From NCBI GenBank assembly GCA_028023455.1, contig JAQFVV010006731.1:258001-322000 (forward strand): DNA of 64,000 nt, written 5' to 3'. Shown here one piece after another: positions 48,129-59,420 of the stretch. The position numbers and the translations under genes are program-made. Origin of the DNA: Epiperipatus broadwayi (taxonomy: Eukaryota; Onychophora; Udeonychophora; Euonychophora; Peripatidae). The notes beneath the pieces are model-generated. The model was not told the origin of the DNA, did no database searches, and saw only the letters and a list, made by a program, of their open reading frames with translations. Position 1 is the stretch's first letter. The number at the start of each line of letters is the position of its first letter.

Positions 48129-48383
48129 AGTTAGTTAATTTCAAGTTTACTAAAATAATCGTGTTAAAAACTTTATTTTGCTTATCATTACTTTGTATAT
48201 AGAAATGTCTTTAGTATGGATCTCTATCATGGGGATAATGGGAGGCAATTATAAATTATTAAGTTGTAGCAATGATAAATATTCACCATTGGCATTTAAA
48301 TTACACCCACTTCTATTTTTTTTATCCAGATTTGTAAATATTAACTAAACATTGGATTATTCCATTTTTTAAAAAGTTATTAA
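48129..48383. other. Spacer between LINE copy 2 and the TRIM-like element
   Basis: AT-rich, no feature seen. Confidence 0.3.
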
Positions 48384-48898
48384 TGTTCTCTTTTTTTTTT
48401 TTAATTTTATGTTATAGAATAAGTGTTGTAAAACTTGTTGAAATTAATATAGTCTCTTTACTTTATTAGTCCATTCCTTGCATTTGTCGATATGCCTTAT
48501 ACATATATACAAATACATCCCATTATTTTACACTTATATTGATAAACGAATTATTAAAGGTTTTAAGTATAGGTAGTTTATTAATAGAAGCTTTGATAAG
48601 GTGATCTAATCGTTAGTATGTGCAAGTACACCCTGTTAATAGAGTCAAAGGTGAACTCTTCTTGAGATTCGAACACTGTGGCATAACGGATCCGAAAGAG
48701 AATGTTGAGATGTGAATGAACTGACTTAAATTGCATGTAAATTTGATAGATCAAGTCTTAGGCTGGTTTATTGAAGATAGTTGTAATCATGAGTCATGTA
48801 CTTCATCATGTCATCTTCAGTATCCTATGCAAACATCCTAGGTCCGACCGTAGTTAGATGTGATTTTCTCTTTCCACATCATCGACCGGACCATTACA
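48384..48898 (+). repeat. 5' LTR of the TRIM-like element
   Basis: 515 bp. It shares GTAAAACTTGTTGAAATTAA, TTTATTAGTCCATTCCTTGC, AAGCTTTGATAAGGTGATCT and AATTGCATGTAAATTTGATA with the 3' LTR. Confidence 0.85.
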
Positions 48899-49480
48899 TC
48901 TGACGCTCACCGTGTTGGGCATGAACATATACGACGCCCATACTTTAGTTTCTAGAGATAGCTAGCCATTGGACTGCAATTTTTTTAAAAAAAATTTTTT
49001 TTAACATTTTATTTGAACTTAAATAAAAAACACTGTTGTACTTATGCTCCTGATAAATAATTAATATATTTAGCTATCAAATTTGAACATGATAAAACCA
49101 AAACCAAATTTTTAAATAAATACAAAAAAAATTATGCAAGGCTATGAATACAAGGTTAATAAACAGAGACTAGAATAAATAAAGCCATAATCGTTAAAAT
49201 TAAATCTAAAATAGGTGAGTCCGGCGATATAAAATTTTTAGGCTAAAATGCAGGCAACTAAAACATCTGAAAGACTAGATATTGTATGATTAGAGAGGTA
49301 ATGTGAAAATCTGTGACAGTCATTCGTTTATGTTACTATAAAAAATCTCTCAAATATTTAAACAAATAGTTGAATCTAAGGTACTTAATTAATGATATTG
49401 AGAACTGGAAAGAAATTAATAAATATGGAAGTGAGACGTGATGATGGTACATTGTGTAATAGTGATGAGGGGATGGGAGA
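48899..49480 (+). other. Interior of the TRIM-like element (PBS and PPT only)
   Basis: Begins with the PBS-like TGACGCTCACCGTG at 48901 and ends with the polypurine tract at 49466-49480. In between are AT-rich sequence and no coding frame. Confidence 0.75.
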
Positions 49481-49961
49481 TGTTATTTTTTTAAAATTTT
49501 ATATTATAGAATAAATGTTATAAAACTTGTTGAAATTAATATAGTCTTTTTAGTTTATTAGTCCATTCCTTGCATTAGTCGATAAAGCCAAAGCCTTATA
49601 CATATACACAAATACATCCCATTATTTTGCACTTATATTGATAAATGAATTATTAAAGATTTTAAGCATAGGTAGTTTATTAATAGAAGCTTTGATAAGG
49701 TGATCTAATCATTAGTATGTGCAAGTACAGCCTGTTAATAGAGTCAAAGGCAAATTCTCCTTGAGTTCGAATAATGTGATCCGAAAGAGAATGTTGATAT
49801 GTGGATGAACTGACTTAAATTGCATGTAAATTTGATAGATAAGTCTTTCGCTGGTCTATTGAAGATAGATGTAATCATGAGTCTACTTCATTGCATCATC
49901 TCCAGCTTTCTGCCCAAAGACCCTAGGTCCGACTGTAGTCATCATCAACCGGACCGTTACA
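49481..49961 (+). repeat. 3' LTR of the TRIM-like element
   Basis: 481 bp direct repeat of 48384-48898, ending ACCGGACCGTTACA against (TA)n. Confidence 0.85.
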
Positions 49962-49979
49962 TATATATATATATATATA

Positions 49980-52900
49980 GTAACGGTCAAAGATGTGCAT
50001 TTGCACAACAAAACCTAGAACTCTGATAGATCATCCTAAGGCATTTGCGCAACAAAACCTAGAACTCTGATAGATCATCCTAAGGCCGACCAGGTTTACG
50101 GTGGTGGAAGCCACAGCTCTGGCCTAACCCTAGTTCCTCTACCATTGCTCATAGACTTACAACCTTACAAATGACACAGTTGAGGTCACAGCAGCATTTC
50201 AATTCTTCACGCGCCAGCAGTAGCTCATCAGTAGCACATAAGACGGATAATAATGGTATTTTGTATAGCATATCTATATAGGTATCATGTGGCATACTTA
50301 TCATTACTAATTCTATATAAAATTTCAATAATCATTATAAACTTAATTACTAATTAGTAACTAAAATTGAATCGGTGAGCAAGACTAAGACAAGAAACTA
50401 GATTAAATTTGAAATCAATTTAATAATTTTCAATGTAAACAATTATTCAAAATTATAATAAAATAAGTAAAGGTTTGGTTTCACACGCAGGTGAATAAGA
50501 GATTTTACAATTGAAAGGGGTTCACATGTAAGTGATGTATTATGGGTAGCAATTTTGGATGTATGGATTCAAGTAGTTTGGTTTACATCTATAGGTTAGT
50601 TATTTAAGAGTGATTTTTAATTCTTTAACACAACTAACAGAATTTAGAGATTTGCATTTCCGTTTTACGTATATATATGTATATAAACCTCATATCACTT
50701 GCAGGTGACATTATGCAAGTTACAGTTAATTATTTATTTGGCTGATACACATATATCTCTATCCCTCGCAGGTGACAAAATCATAATACATAATATTTTG
50801 CATGAGCTGAACTTTAATTTGGAACGATTTGACTTTGCTCATGTTTATTTAATTTCTATGCCCGGTTTATGCTATAAGGATTTAGATTTGCCATATATCT
50901 TAACTAGCACGAATACTTTAATATATCCTCTACACAGTAAAATACTATTTAGATTGGATTCTATATCAGATCAATGCTGAATTAATTACTTGAAATGGCG
51001 GGTTGAACTGACTAACGGATGTTAGACTTCAGAGACAAGTGCGCAAAGAAAAACATATAACTCGAAGTCTTATTGCATCTCATATGTGCCTTATTCATGG
51101 GATTCTTACCAAGTAACAGTTCCCTAGGACTGATTCTCATTGCTGTGGTGTAGGAGGCCATTTTAGTTCAGCAGATCGAGCAATTTATAAGAATATGGGA
51201 GTCTCACGCTCTGAATTGAGTCTCATGCTCTTTTTACGAATGAGGAATGTGGAGTCTTATGCTCTGAGGTGAGTCTCATGCTCCATTATAAGATATACAA
51301 GATGGGTTGGCATGTACCAGTCACCATCTGAAGGAATAATTGCCTGAACTAAAGGTAATGGTACAGCGCGACGGCATGTGACCATTAAAGAAATACAACA
51401 ATAAGAAAATGCACCGTAGCGTTTCGTAAGGACACATATGCACCACTGACTAGGTAATCATATTTAAAAATTAAGACGCTAAATACAAGTTTCTTTCATG
51501 AAACTATCCCACATCAGTTCATGTTACAGTATTCTAAATAGTACTAATAAAGGGAATTTATGAATCCAATCTACAGAGTTAGCTATATAGGCTATGATTT
51601 ACTTAGCTTAAGGAGGATTACAGCATATAGGGAATTAAAATATAAACTTATAAATTTATGCTGTATTTTTATCACTTTAACTAGATATTAATTTAAAATA
51701 TCAACTAAAAAGCAAATCTATATTAAGGTAATTATACGTTTGCAATAACTTTTAATTATAGACATTTTATCCTTTCCAAAACAGAGATTTTTATCTTGTA
51801 TATAATTATACGTTTTATATATATATATGCACTTACATATATATGCGAGCGAATCTTTATTTAACACTCTCGAATAGTTTAATTTAAGAATAAAGCTCGG
51901 TTTTGCAATTTTATAGCATAAACAATATAATGTAACTAAATAGTAATAATATTGGCATAGATGAACTTAAGAAATGCAATTTTAAATCAGAATAAGATTT
52001 TAAACAAGTGAAGTTTGATAATTGCTTATTTGAAAAGGAAAGTTGTGCGATGTTCGCTAAAACATGTTTGATTTAGTTTTATTAATGCTATCTCAGAAAT
52101 TAATGACTGCAAACATTATCATTAACTTAAAACATATATAAATTATCATAGAAATCTTAAATATTATTTTAAATTATTATTATATAAAAAAATTAATTTC
52201 TACATTAAGCGAATTGAAATAGATAGCATTTAATTATTTATAGTTAAATCAATACGTAACCAAATCAAACTATATTTTGCGAGTAAACCCAAAACATAAA
52301 AACATACAATTTCATTAATAAAGATGTGTGTGAATGCGCCTATTTTAGATCATAAAGCATAATTCAACTAAAATACAGTAAATCATTTAATATTTCAAAT
52401 CATTTAATAATTTATCTCTCAGGTAAATCATTTCTATCAATTAAATTAGTATCAGTTATTATTTCAGTTATATTTATATCAGTTATCATTAAATCAGTTT
52501 TATCATCATCTCAGTTTTATAATCAGTTTATAATCAGGCTTAAATTAGTACCTTTATATCAGGACTTAAATTTGTATCAGGCAAGACTTTAGGACTTATT
52601 TACAATTATTAATAATCATTATTTAGGTGAGTTTTTAAATTAAAGTTATCAAACAAAATATATATACATTTCATTTACATATTAAGATGGCCATTAATTT
52701 GAGGTTAAGCTAGCATTTTCTGGGAATTGATTGAAGGTTTTAGATTAGAAGAGTATTTACCGTAGTTACTCTTGATGTTTCTCTGCACTGCGGGTTCCTT
52801 TGAATAGCATGACATCTTTTAGGTTTTTACGGTGATCTGCTCCTGGTCTCGGCTTAGATGGTTGTTCACCCAGCAGAAGGCTAGATTCGGAACCTTTTTA

Positions 52901-53078
52901 CCCTGACTTTTTATTAATTCACTTTATTAAAATATGTCTTGATCACTCTTAGAAAATATTTTACTGGATTTTTTTTTTAAGATGGCTGCTACTTCTTTTA
53001 TACCCTTATCCTCCCTCTCTTTCATTACTTTCTTTTCCTAGAATTGTTTTCCGGTCCGTACAGTAATTAGCAGTTACA
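49980..53078. mobile_element. Possible LTR-like repeat of about 3.1 kb
   Basis: The left end GTAACGGTC follows a TA run and is the mirror image of the TRIM end GACCGTTAC on the other side of that run. A matching far end could be CAGTTACA at 53071-53078, or CCGGTCCGTACA at 53051-53062. The final 300 bp (TTTACGG, GGCTTAGATGGTTGTTCACC, CTGACTTTTTATTAATT) loosely resembles the right-hand part of the 34323-36469 repeat. No coding frame of note was found; 50699-50980 is open but has no recognised domain. The boundaries are tentative. Confidence 0.35.
49997..50084. repeat. 44-bp tandem duplication
   Basis: Units 49997-50040 and 50041-50084 (GCATTTGC.CAACAAAACC...ATCATCCTAAG) differ at a single base, so the duplication is recent relative to the surrounding repeat. 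Confidence 0.9.
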
Positions 53079-53946
53079 GTGGAAACCTGCTGCATTAAAT
53101 TTAAACTAGGTAAAAAAAAAAGCCTATTGATGTAATAATTTATTCAGTTTTCCAGGTTTTATTCCAAATATAAACTTTTAATTAATCTAATATCTGTAAA
53201 GATTAATTATATTGGTGACCGTATGTCGAGAAAACAAATCTAAGATTGGGAAAAACATTTTATTATATATCTAACTTGACTGTTCTAATTTACCGATATA
53301 TGCAGAATTATACAATTTTGAAAATATATAACTTAATAAATATATAAAATTATTGAAATTGAAATGTTTTACAATCTATTAACATTTATATTTTTGCATA
53401 TATGTAGTCTAAAGTTACACATACAATTAGTTTTCACTAAGCAATTATTAATAATCTATATATGTGCGTATTTTGGTTTTATGAATATAAATGAATATTG
53501 CAGTAAATATCTAAACATATACGCACACACATATGATTGAATCATCAAGATTTAACTTTAGAAGGGATTTATTTAGATGACTATTATTAAAAATAGGAGG
53601 ATTGGTGGTATTTATATATGTATGAATATTACTATATAGCACATATGGCAGGTGAAAAAGTCAGGCTGAAAAACTGACTGTTTCAATATATATATACAAA
53701 TTAATGTTTTTTTTTATATTTATACAAAATCTCTTCCCCTCACACTAATCTGTACTATATTTTTTATAATATTAACTCCAATTTCACTTTTATTTTAGCC
53801 TTTTTTATTCTAGCTTTATGAGTCTGAGCATTTTGTGTAATATTATTATATAATATTTTCTATGATGATTTAAAGTTTTATTTTATTTAACATGCCAATT
53901 CAGCTCAACCTTCCCAGTTTGATCTATAATTGTTTCATTTTAAAAT
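53079..53946. other. AT-rich intergenic sequence
   Basis: No gene or element recognised. Confidence 0.25.
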
Positions 53947-53964
53947 AAAGTAAATTATAATGCT

Positions 53965-54065
53965 GTCAAGCATCGGTGGTTGAGAGGTCAGGATAACCGC
54001 CTTACAAGCAGTTGTCCCAGGTTAGCGGGTTTGCTTTCCCACCGATGCTATGACATATGAAAAAA
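53965..54065 (+). mobile_element. tRNA-derived retroposon, copy 2, with A tail and 18-bp target duplication
   Basis: The core GTCAAGCATCGGTGGTTGAG...CCGATGCTATGAC is tRNA-like: the ends can pair, with an A-box-like segment and a degenerate B box (GCGGGTTTGCTTTCC). It is followed by ATATG and an A run. A perfect duplication, AAAGTAAATTATAATGCT, flanks it at 53947-53964 and 54066-54083. The A tail and long direct repeats show LINE-mediated retroposition. It shares 5' and 3' ends with the minus-strand copy at 38691-38797, so it is a small SINE family or a recurrent tRNA retropseudogene. Confidence 0.9.
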
Positions 54066-54083
54066 AAAGTAAATTATAATGCT

Positions 54084-55303
54084 AAGAATTTATTTATCAC
54101 TCATTCCCTGGTAGATTTAATGTTTATTATGTTAAAATAGACTCGCTAGGTTGATCGTTCAAGAACTCTCTTGCTTAATTTTTTTTATTTTGTTCACGAA
54201 TGATCGCAATTAAGAATTAAGTATCAATTACTGTAACTGCCCAAATGGGTCAAGTAATTCAAAGCTTTAATTTTGTTTGAAATGTATATGAAAAATAACA
54301 AATGAAATTAAATGGAAGAATTAAATAATTAATTAAATCTCTCATTTGATATTCATAACATGATTCACTATCATGCATACCATTATGCAGAGGATTAAAC
54401 CGTTTAAAGTTGTAATATTAAACATTAGTTTTATTATCATATGTATATTGTACTGCTGGCATATCTCAACATTTCTATTCAGTGTAAATGCTTTGTCATC
54501 CGGGAACTTTCAAAATCCAAAGTTACCCAAGAATTTCCCTTCATTTTAAAAATTGTTTGTAATCAGGGATTATACTCCCTGTGGAATGTGAGGCTAAGGT
54601 ATTGGATGTTCTATGGGGGATACTGTAAGCAGGCTCATCATATCACCAGACCTACCTCAACTTTCATACCACTTCCTCATATGTGTGAATGTAAGTCTTC
54701 TTCATAAAAATATGTCAAATGATGAAGCTCTCCTTTGGCCTGTTGGGCTTGCCTATAAACATATTAATGTTCCTATGCTAAACTGTGAATCACATTTAGA
54801 GAAGTGTTTTATAAATTCCTGCAGTGCGCTTGGTTTACAGTTGCCTACCTTTTTTTTCATTAATGAACCATTCCTGTATAATGTATATTTTTATTTCTCA
54901 TTGTCAAACTTCCTCCACTCACAACTTCGACGCCACCCCTTTCAGATAAATACAATAATGACTATTACTAATCATTATCAAAACTAGAGATTATCACTAG
55001 CACAGACATAAACTTTAAACCTCAGTTAAAGATTAATAAATCTGATTATTATTATTATTATTTCATTTTACTATACCACAATTGGGGTTTCTAACCTTAA
55101 CCATACAGCATATTGCTTGTACTAGTATAAATCAATCATCGATATTTCACTCCTCCTATAAATAGAGTTTATTTTGGCATATTGAATTCTCACACATGAA
55201 AAGCAATCTATTGTAAAATTCATGTTAACAATAAATAAAGAATCATTAAGTGTTACATAATAAATGTAAAACCCTCTAAAGTGAAATCATATATATATAT
55301 ATT
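54084..55303. other. Intergenic sequence left of the gypsy element
   Basis: Short open frames at 54441-54707 and 54613-54987 overlap in different frames and show no recognisable domain or start context. An ATT trinucleotide run is at about 55046-55064. The segment ends in a TA run (55289-55302) into which the gypsy element is inserted. Confidence 0.3.
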
Positions 55304-56867
55304 ATAACACCCACCGATATATATATAAAACCGCCATTGTTGGCTTTAACCCAAAGCTTCGAATAAAGATATTTGTGAGCATGGTTTGATCCCATCTCAC
55401 GCGCCAATCTTACCCGTAGATAAGAATTATCTCCTCGAAAACGTACATAAGGGTTCTGGTATGTATATCTGATATGGTAGCGCACCGAGCCAGCTCAATC
55501 TCAGGGTTTGGGGACGATAGTCTAACTAGAGAACAAAGCTACAACCAAACTAACGATGTCTTACATGTATATTATTATATGCGATAGCTTATTGGATAAA
55601 ATCCATTAATCTAACCCGGATCTTATCAGGGTTTATTCTATTCAACCATACCCATTACCAATAAATCCCATTTGTACCTGCATATAAATATTACTATTCA
55701 AGTACCCAGCCCATTTATTCTGATCCACACACATATATATATCATTCATACACGCATCAAAATAGTGCAAATATATATATCAGAGCTGTTTATTTAATGT
55801 TGTCATATATTTAAATTTTAAAAGAGACTTAATATAGTAATTAACATTGAGGTAACACTAGTTTCTTTATTAAGATACATTCACTGAACACATATTTTGT
55901 GCCACGTCACTTTACCTTAGTTCACGCGATCAAAGACAAGTCCGCATTTATACCTTGCCAAGAAACTGGTCTGGTGGATATAACGGATGGCAAACAGTTC
56001 CCATGTGTTAGGTCGAGTAGCATATCTCAGAGGTGGAGTAGTTAATTCACTCTCTTTGCAAAAAGGTCCAAATCTTCAAAGATCTTTCGTCACCATTTCT
56101 TCGATGAAACAAAATTTCTTTATTTATTAATGCAGTTCGTAAGTCCGCTTCAGGTGAGTTTCACGACGAGTGTCCACTGGGCCGATTAACGAAACCCGCA
56201 CAATAGAATTACCCCGACATTTTTGGAAAGAAAAAAATATTAAAACTTCTTAAGAAATATTTTTACACGTCCTCCTAATCTGGGGTTCAAGCCGCGTCTC
56301 TCCCTTTCTTTTTTTCTTATATCCACTCGAGCACAACAAAAAGTTCTTTTGTTTTCACCTTTAACTTTTCAAAAATCTCTCTGCGTATCCGTACGCCACT
56401 GACCAGTTCTTCCATTGTTCTTCAAAAAAATACCCACCTGACCAGCTTTCAGACTTCCCGACGCCAGTTATTAACTAAACTGCCTACAGCAATTAACTCA
56501 TTTCTATTTCGGTCCTCATATGTTCAAGGGATTACTCAACAAAAGAAAACACGTGTTACCGACAATATTAATAAAACTCAAAAAAAAAACTTACGGATAA
56601 AATATCTACGAATAATTAATTACGCTTTATACAGCTCTACATATATAATTGATTGTAACCATCACCGATACTACATACGTATATTGTACACTCGCACATA
56701 CACTATATTTACATATACCTACACACATAACTTTCGCACTCCTTGTAACAGGGTTCGAATGACCATTTACATATATATATATTTTTTGTTTATACATAGT
56801 CGCTCCACATTAACACTAGCAATTAGTCATATATCACATACGCGCGTATTCGAACCCGTTTGTTACA
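55304..56867 (-). repeat. 3' LTR of the gypsy element
   Basis: 1564 bp. By eye it differs from the other LTR at about ten substitutions and a few homopolymer or short indels (for example near 56224 and 56778). Short frames inside, such as 55276-55485, are LTR sequence. Confidence 0.95.
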
Positions 56868-56880
56868 TACCCCCCTGGTG
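56868..56880 (-). other. Polypurine tract of the gypsy element
   Basis: On the minus strand, CACCAGGGGGGTA directly precedes the 3' LTR start TGTAAC. The G6 run is the expected plus-strand primer. Confidence 0.75.
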
Positions 56881-56933
56881 CGGTAGCCTTCAAGTACCTT
56901 CTGTGTATTTGAACGGCTTCTTAAACGACTCTT

Positions 56934-59420
56934 CTATCCTTTATCCCTCTCCGGGTTTGCGAAGGGCTTGAGTGACCGGGCGTTATATGACCCTTTTACT
57001 CCCTGCCCAGTATCCACCCAAAATGCATGTTTTCCCAGACCTTTTACTATCGTAAATGGGCCCTCATATAAATTGCAAAATTTTTTGCAAATAAACTTTC
57101 CAGGTTCGCTTACATGGGGCGTCCTCACCATTACCTGGTCCCCCACCTTAAAGGAGTGTGATGAACTCTTGAAACTCTCCTTCCGTTGTCTGCTCCTGTG
57201 AACCATCAGCTGGTAGGCCTGCTGCCTATCTTTTTCTAGATCAATGGGAGTTTCTTCTCTTGGAAAATCAGTCTGGAATAACGCAGGTGCGTGTCTACCA
57301 AAATGCAAATGTATCGGAGTGAAGCCAGTAGATTCGTTCACAGCCCAATTCATATAATTTAAAATGTCTGGCAGGTGTTTGACCCACCTTCTATGGTCGG
57401 TTTGGATATAAGTACGGAACAACCTACCTAATTCTCGCATCATTCTCTCGCAGGGATTTGACTGAGGGTTACGGATCGAGGTTAACACATGACCGATCTT
57501 CAACCGTTCAGTCCATTTCACCCACTCCCTCGAAACGAATGGGGTTCCATGATCCGATAGGATAGTTCGAGGTTTTCCCACTGATGGAATATGCTCCTTT
57601 TCCAGGACACGTATCGTATTCCGCGTGTTGGCTTGTGTGATGGGATATGCAGACACCAGTTTAGAGAACAAATCATAAACGACCAGGAGGTATTTCTTTT
57701 TATTAAAGGCCGGCAGTGGGCCATAATAATCCACTGCAACGATTTCCTTAGGTCCTCTGGGAATCACGGACAACATCGGAGCTGCATATTTCTTATTTGC
57801 GGGCTTAACTCTCTGGCAAATTTCGCACTGCCCAATGACCGCTGCAACCTTGCCATGCATGCCAGGCCAGTAAAACCACCTTCTGATCCATCCTTCAGTC
57901 TTCATTATCCCATAGTGGCCCGATCTGCGGTGCATGTGTGCCACCACGGCCGTCCTCATGTGCCACGGGATGACTGCCCTCCATTCTGCTGGATTTTCCT
58001 TCACTCTGTATTGTAGCACACCTTGTTCCAATCTAAAATTTTGAATAGTCCGCTTGACCCAACCCCCACTCAGTTTGGCTTCTTTACCTTCCAATTGGTC
58101 AATGACTGGCTGGAGTTGGCGGTCTTCTCTTTGAAAGTACTCCAGGCGCCTCAAATCGTTTTCGAGACCTTCATCCGTTCTTAACCCTATGTTTGCTATG
58201 TACAAATTCTCAGTACTCAGATGATGGGATTGATTGTCCACCGGATTGCGACTCAGAGTATCAGCTACTACATTGTCAGACCCTTTACAATACCTCACCG
58301 TATAGTTGTATTCTTGGAGGTACAGGCTCCACCGTACTAATCTGCTATTTGTGAGGTAGCTATGGTTGATAAACTCCAGACTCTTGTGGTCAGTAACCAC
58401 GATGACCTCCGAGCCCAGTAATAGTGTTCGAAACTTCTGAAAGGCCCAAACAATGGCCAACGCCTCTTTCTCAGTGGTTGTATAATGTACCTCAGGGCCT
58501 TTGAGTAGCCTGCTCAGAAAATATAGTATACCCATCCTTCCATCTTCTTGCTCTTGAGCCAAGGTCACCCCGAGACCATATCCACTGCTATCTGTCTGAA
58601 CTAGGAACGGCTTTGAAAAGTCAGGAAAGGCCAGCATAACATGTTCCAAGAAACCCGTCTTCACTCTTTGGAAGGCTTGGTCCTGTTCCTCCATCCACTT
58701 CCACTCACTACCCTTTTTTAATAACCTCACCAATGGCTCCATCCGTTCTGCAAACCGTTCTTGGAAGCGGTTGTAAAATGTACACAGGCCCAGAAATGAT
58801 CGGACCTGCTTCTTGGATCTAGGTTTTGGAAAGTCACGAATAGCTGAAATCTTGTCCGGGTGCGGTTTGAGCCCCTGGGCTCCCACCATGTGCCCAAGAA
58901 AGGCCACTTCTTTCTGACACAGCGTGCTCTTATTGATATTTATTTTTATGCCCTTTTTTTCGCATTCTTCTAGAAATAGTCCCACTTCCCGTATATGTTC
59001 CTTGATATCAGTTGAGGCTATCAACACGTCATCCATGTAAATTGTGACCATGTCCTTTATCTCTGAGGATAGCACCTGGTCCAAGCACCTGAGTAGACCG
59101 GCCCCACTGTTTATTAGACCAAAAGGCATCCTGTTAAATTGATATGAGTGACCCTCATATCTGAACGACGTGTATTGGCAATCTTCCGGATGTAACTTAA
59201 TTTGCCAATAACTGGCAGTCAAATCGAAAGTCGAAAATACCTTCTTTCCTTGGAACTTCCTTAATAATTCTTGCATGGGAGGTGGTACATTGCAGTCTGG
59301 TACCATCACTTTATTTAACTGTCGAGCGTCAAGACATAATCTAACGGATCCATCTTTTTTTTTTTTACTACCACCATCGGGTTGCAATACGCTGATGAGC
59401 ATTTTGATATAATTCCCCAC
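56934..59420 (-). CDS. Gypsy pol: reverse transcriptase, RNase H and integrase
   Basis: Copies element RNA into DNA and inserts it. It is an 828-residue open frame. RT: catalytic D66 in FDLTASYW and YMDD at 128-131. RNase H: D276 (QTDSSGYG), E317-E319 (TTTEKEA), D344 (TDHKS) and D387 (ADTLSR). Integrase: a zinc-binding HHCC with H497/H502 and C532/C535, then D564 (AVDYYG), D623 (LSDHG) and E658 (NPCERM), ending with a GPF module (787-789) near the C terminus. No chromodomain is evident. The frame's own ATG at 59420 is not a true start, because the first 20 residues are out-of-frame sequence. The real pol enters from the upstream frame by a one-base shift at the A12 run (59355-59366). All catalytic residues are present. 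Confidence 0.93.
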   Translation of the reverse strand: MGNYIKMLISVLQPDGGSKKKKDGSVRLCLDARQLNKVMVPDCNVPPPMQELLRKFQGKKVFSTFDLTASYWQIKLHPEDCQYTSFRYEGHSYQFNRMPFGLINSGAGLLRCLDQVLSSEIKDMVTIYMDDVLIASTDIKEHIREVGLFLEECEKKGIKININKSTLCQKEVAFLGHMVGAQGLKPHPDKISAIRDFPKPRSKKQVRSFLGLCTFYNRFQERFAERMEPLVRLLKKGSEWKWMEEQDQAFQRVKTGFLEHVMLAFPDFSKPFLVQTDSSGYGLGVTLAQEQEDGRMGILYFLSRLLKGPEVHYTTTEKEALAIVWAFQKFRTLLLGSEVIVVTDHKSLEFINHSYLTNSRLVRWSLYLQEYNYTVRYCKGSDNVVADTLSRNPVDNQSHHLSTENLYIANIGLRTDEGLENDLRRLEYFQREDRQLQPVIDQLEGKEAKLSGGWVKRTIQNFRLEQGVLQYRVKENPAEWRAVIPWHMRTAVVAHMHRRSGHYGIMKTEGWIRRWFYWPGMHGKVAAVIGQCEICQRVKPANKKYAAPMLSVIPRGPKEIVAVDYYGPLPAFNKKKYLLVVYDLFSKLVSAYPITQANTRNTIRVLEKEHIPSVGKPRTILSDHGTPFVSREWVKWTERLKIGHVLTSIRNPQSNPCERMMRELGRLFRTYIQTDHRRWVKHLPDILNYMNWAVNESTGFTPIHLHFGRHAPALFQTDFPREETPIDLEKDRQQAYQLMVHRSRQRKESFKSSSHSFKVGDQVMVRTPHVSEPGKFICKKFCNLYEGPFTIVKGLGKHAFWVDTGQGVKGSYNARSLKPFANPERDKG

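Larger units (their letters stand above)
48384..49961 (+). mobile_element. Compact LTR element (TRIM-like)
   Basis: Two direct repeats, 48384-48898 and 49481-49961, flank only 582 bp. Both begin TGTT plus a T-rich run and end CCGGACC(A/G)TTACA. Two bases after the left LTR is a PBS-like word, TGACGCTCACCGTG. A purine tract (GAGGGGATGGGAGA) lies directly before the right LTR. These are the signatures of an LTR retrotransposon too small to encode proteins. The right end abuts a TA run. No matching target duplication was seen. LTR divergence is clear, including a 16-bp indel near 49925-49940. Confidence 0.85.

Noticed and set aside
53965-54054. A functional tRNA gene
   Set aside because: A degenerate B box, poor internal arms, an A tail and flanking target duplications show a retroposed copy.
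54441-54987. Two overlapping frames of 88 and 124 codons
   Set aside because: No recognisable domain, no splice or start context, and they overlap in different frames; chance is likelier.
57591-58016. Plus-strand frame of 141 codons in the gypsy element
   Set aside because: Antisense to the integrase coding region, with no independent support.
59355-59366. Programmed -1 frameshift for Gag-Pol control
   Set aside because: The A12 run lies inside the RT rather than at the gag/pol border, so it would not regulate Gag to Pol ratio; an indel or sequencing error is simpler.
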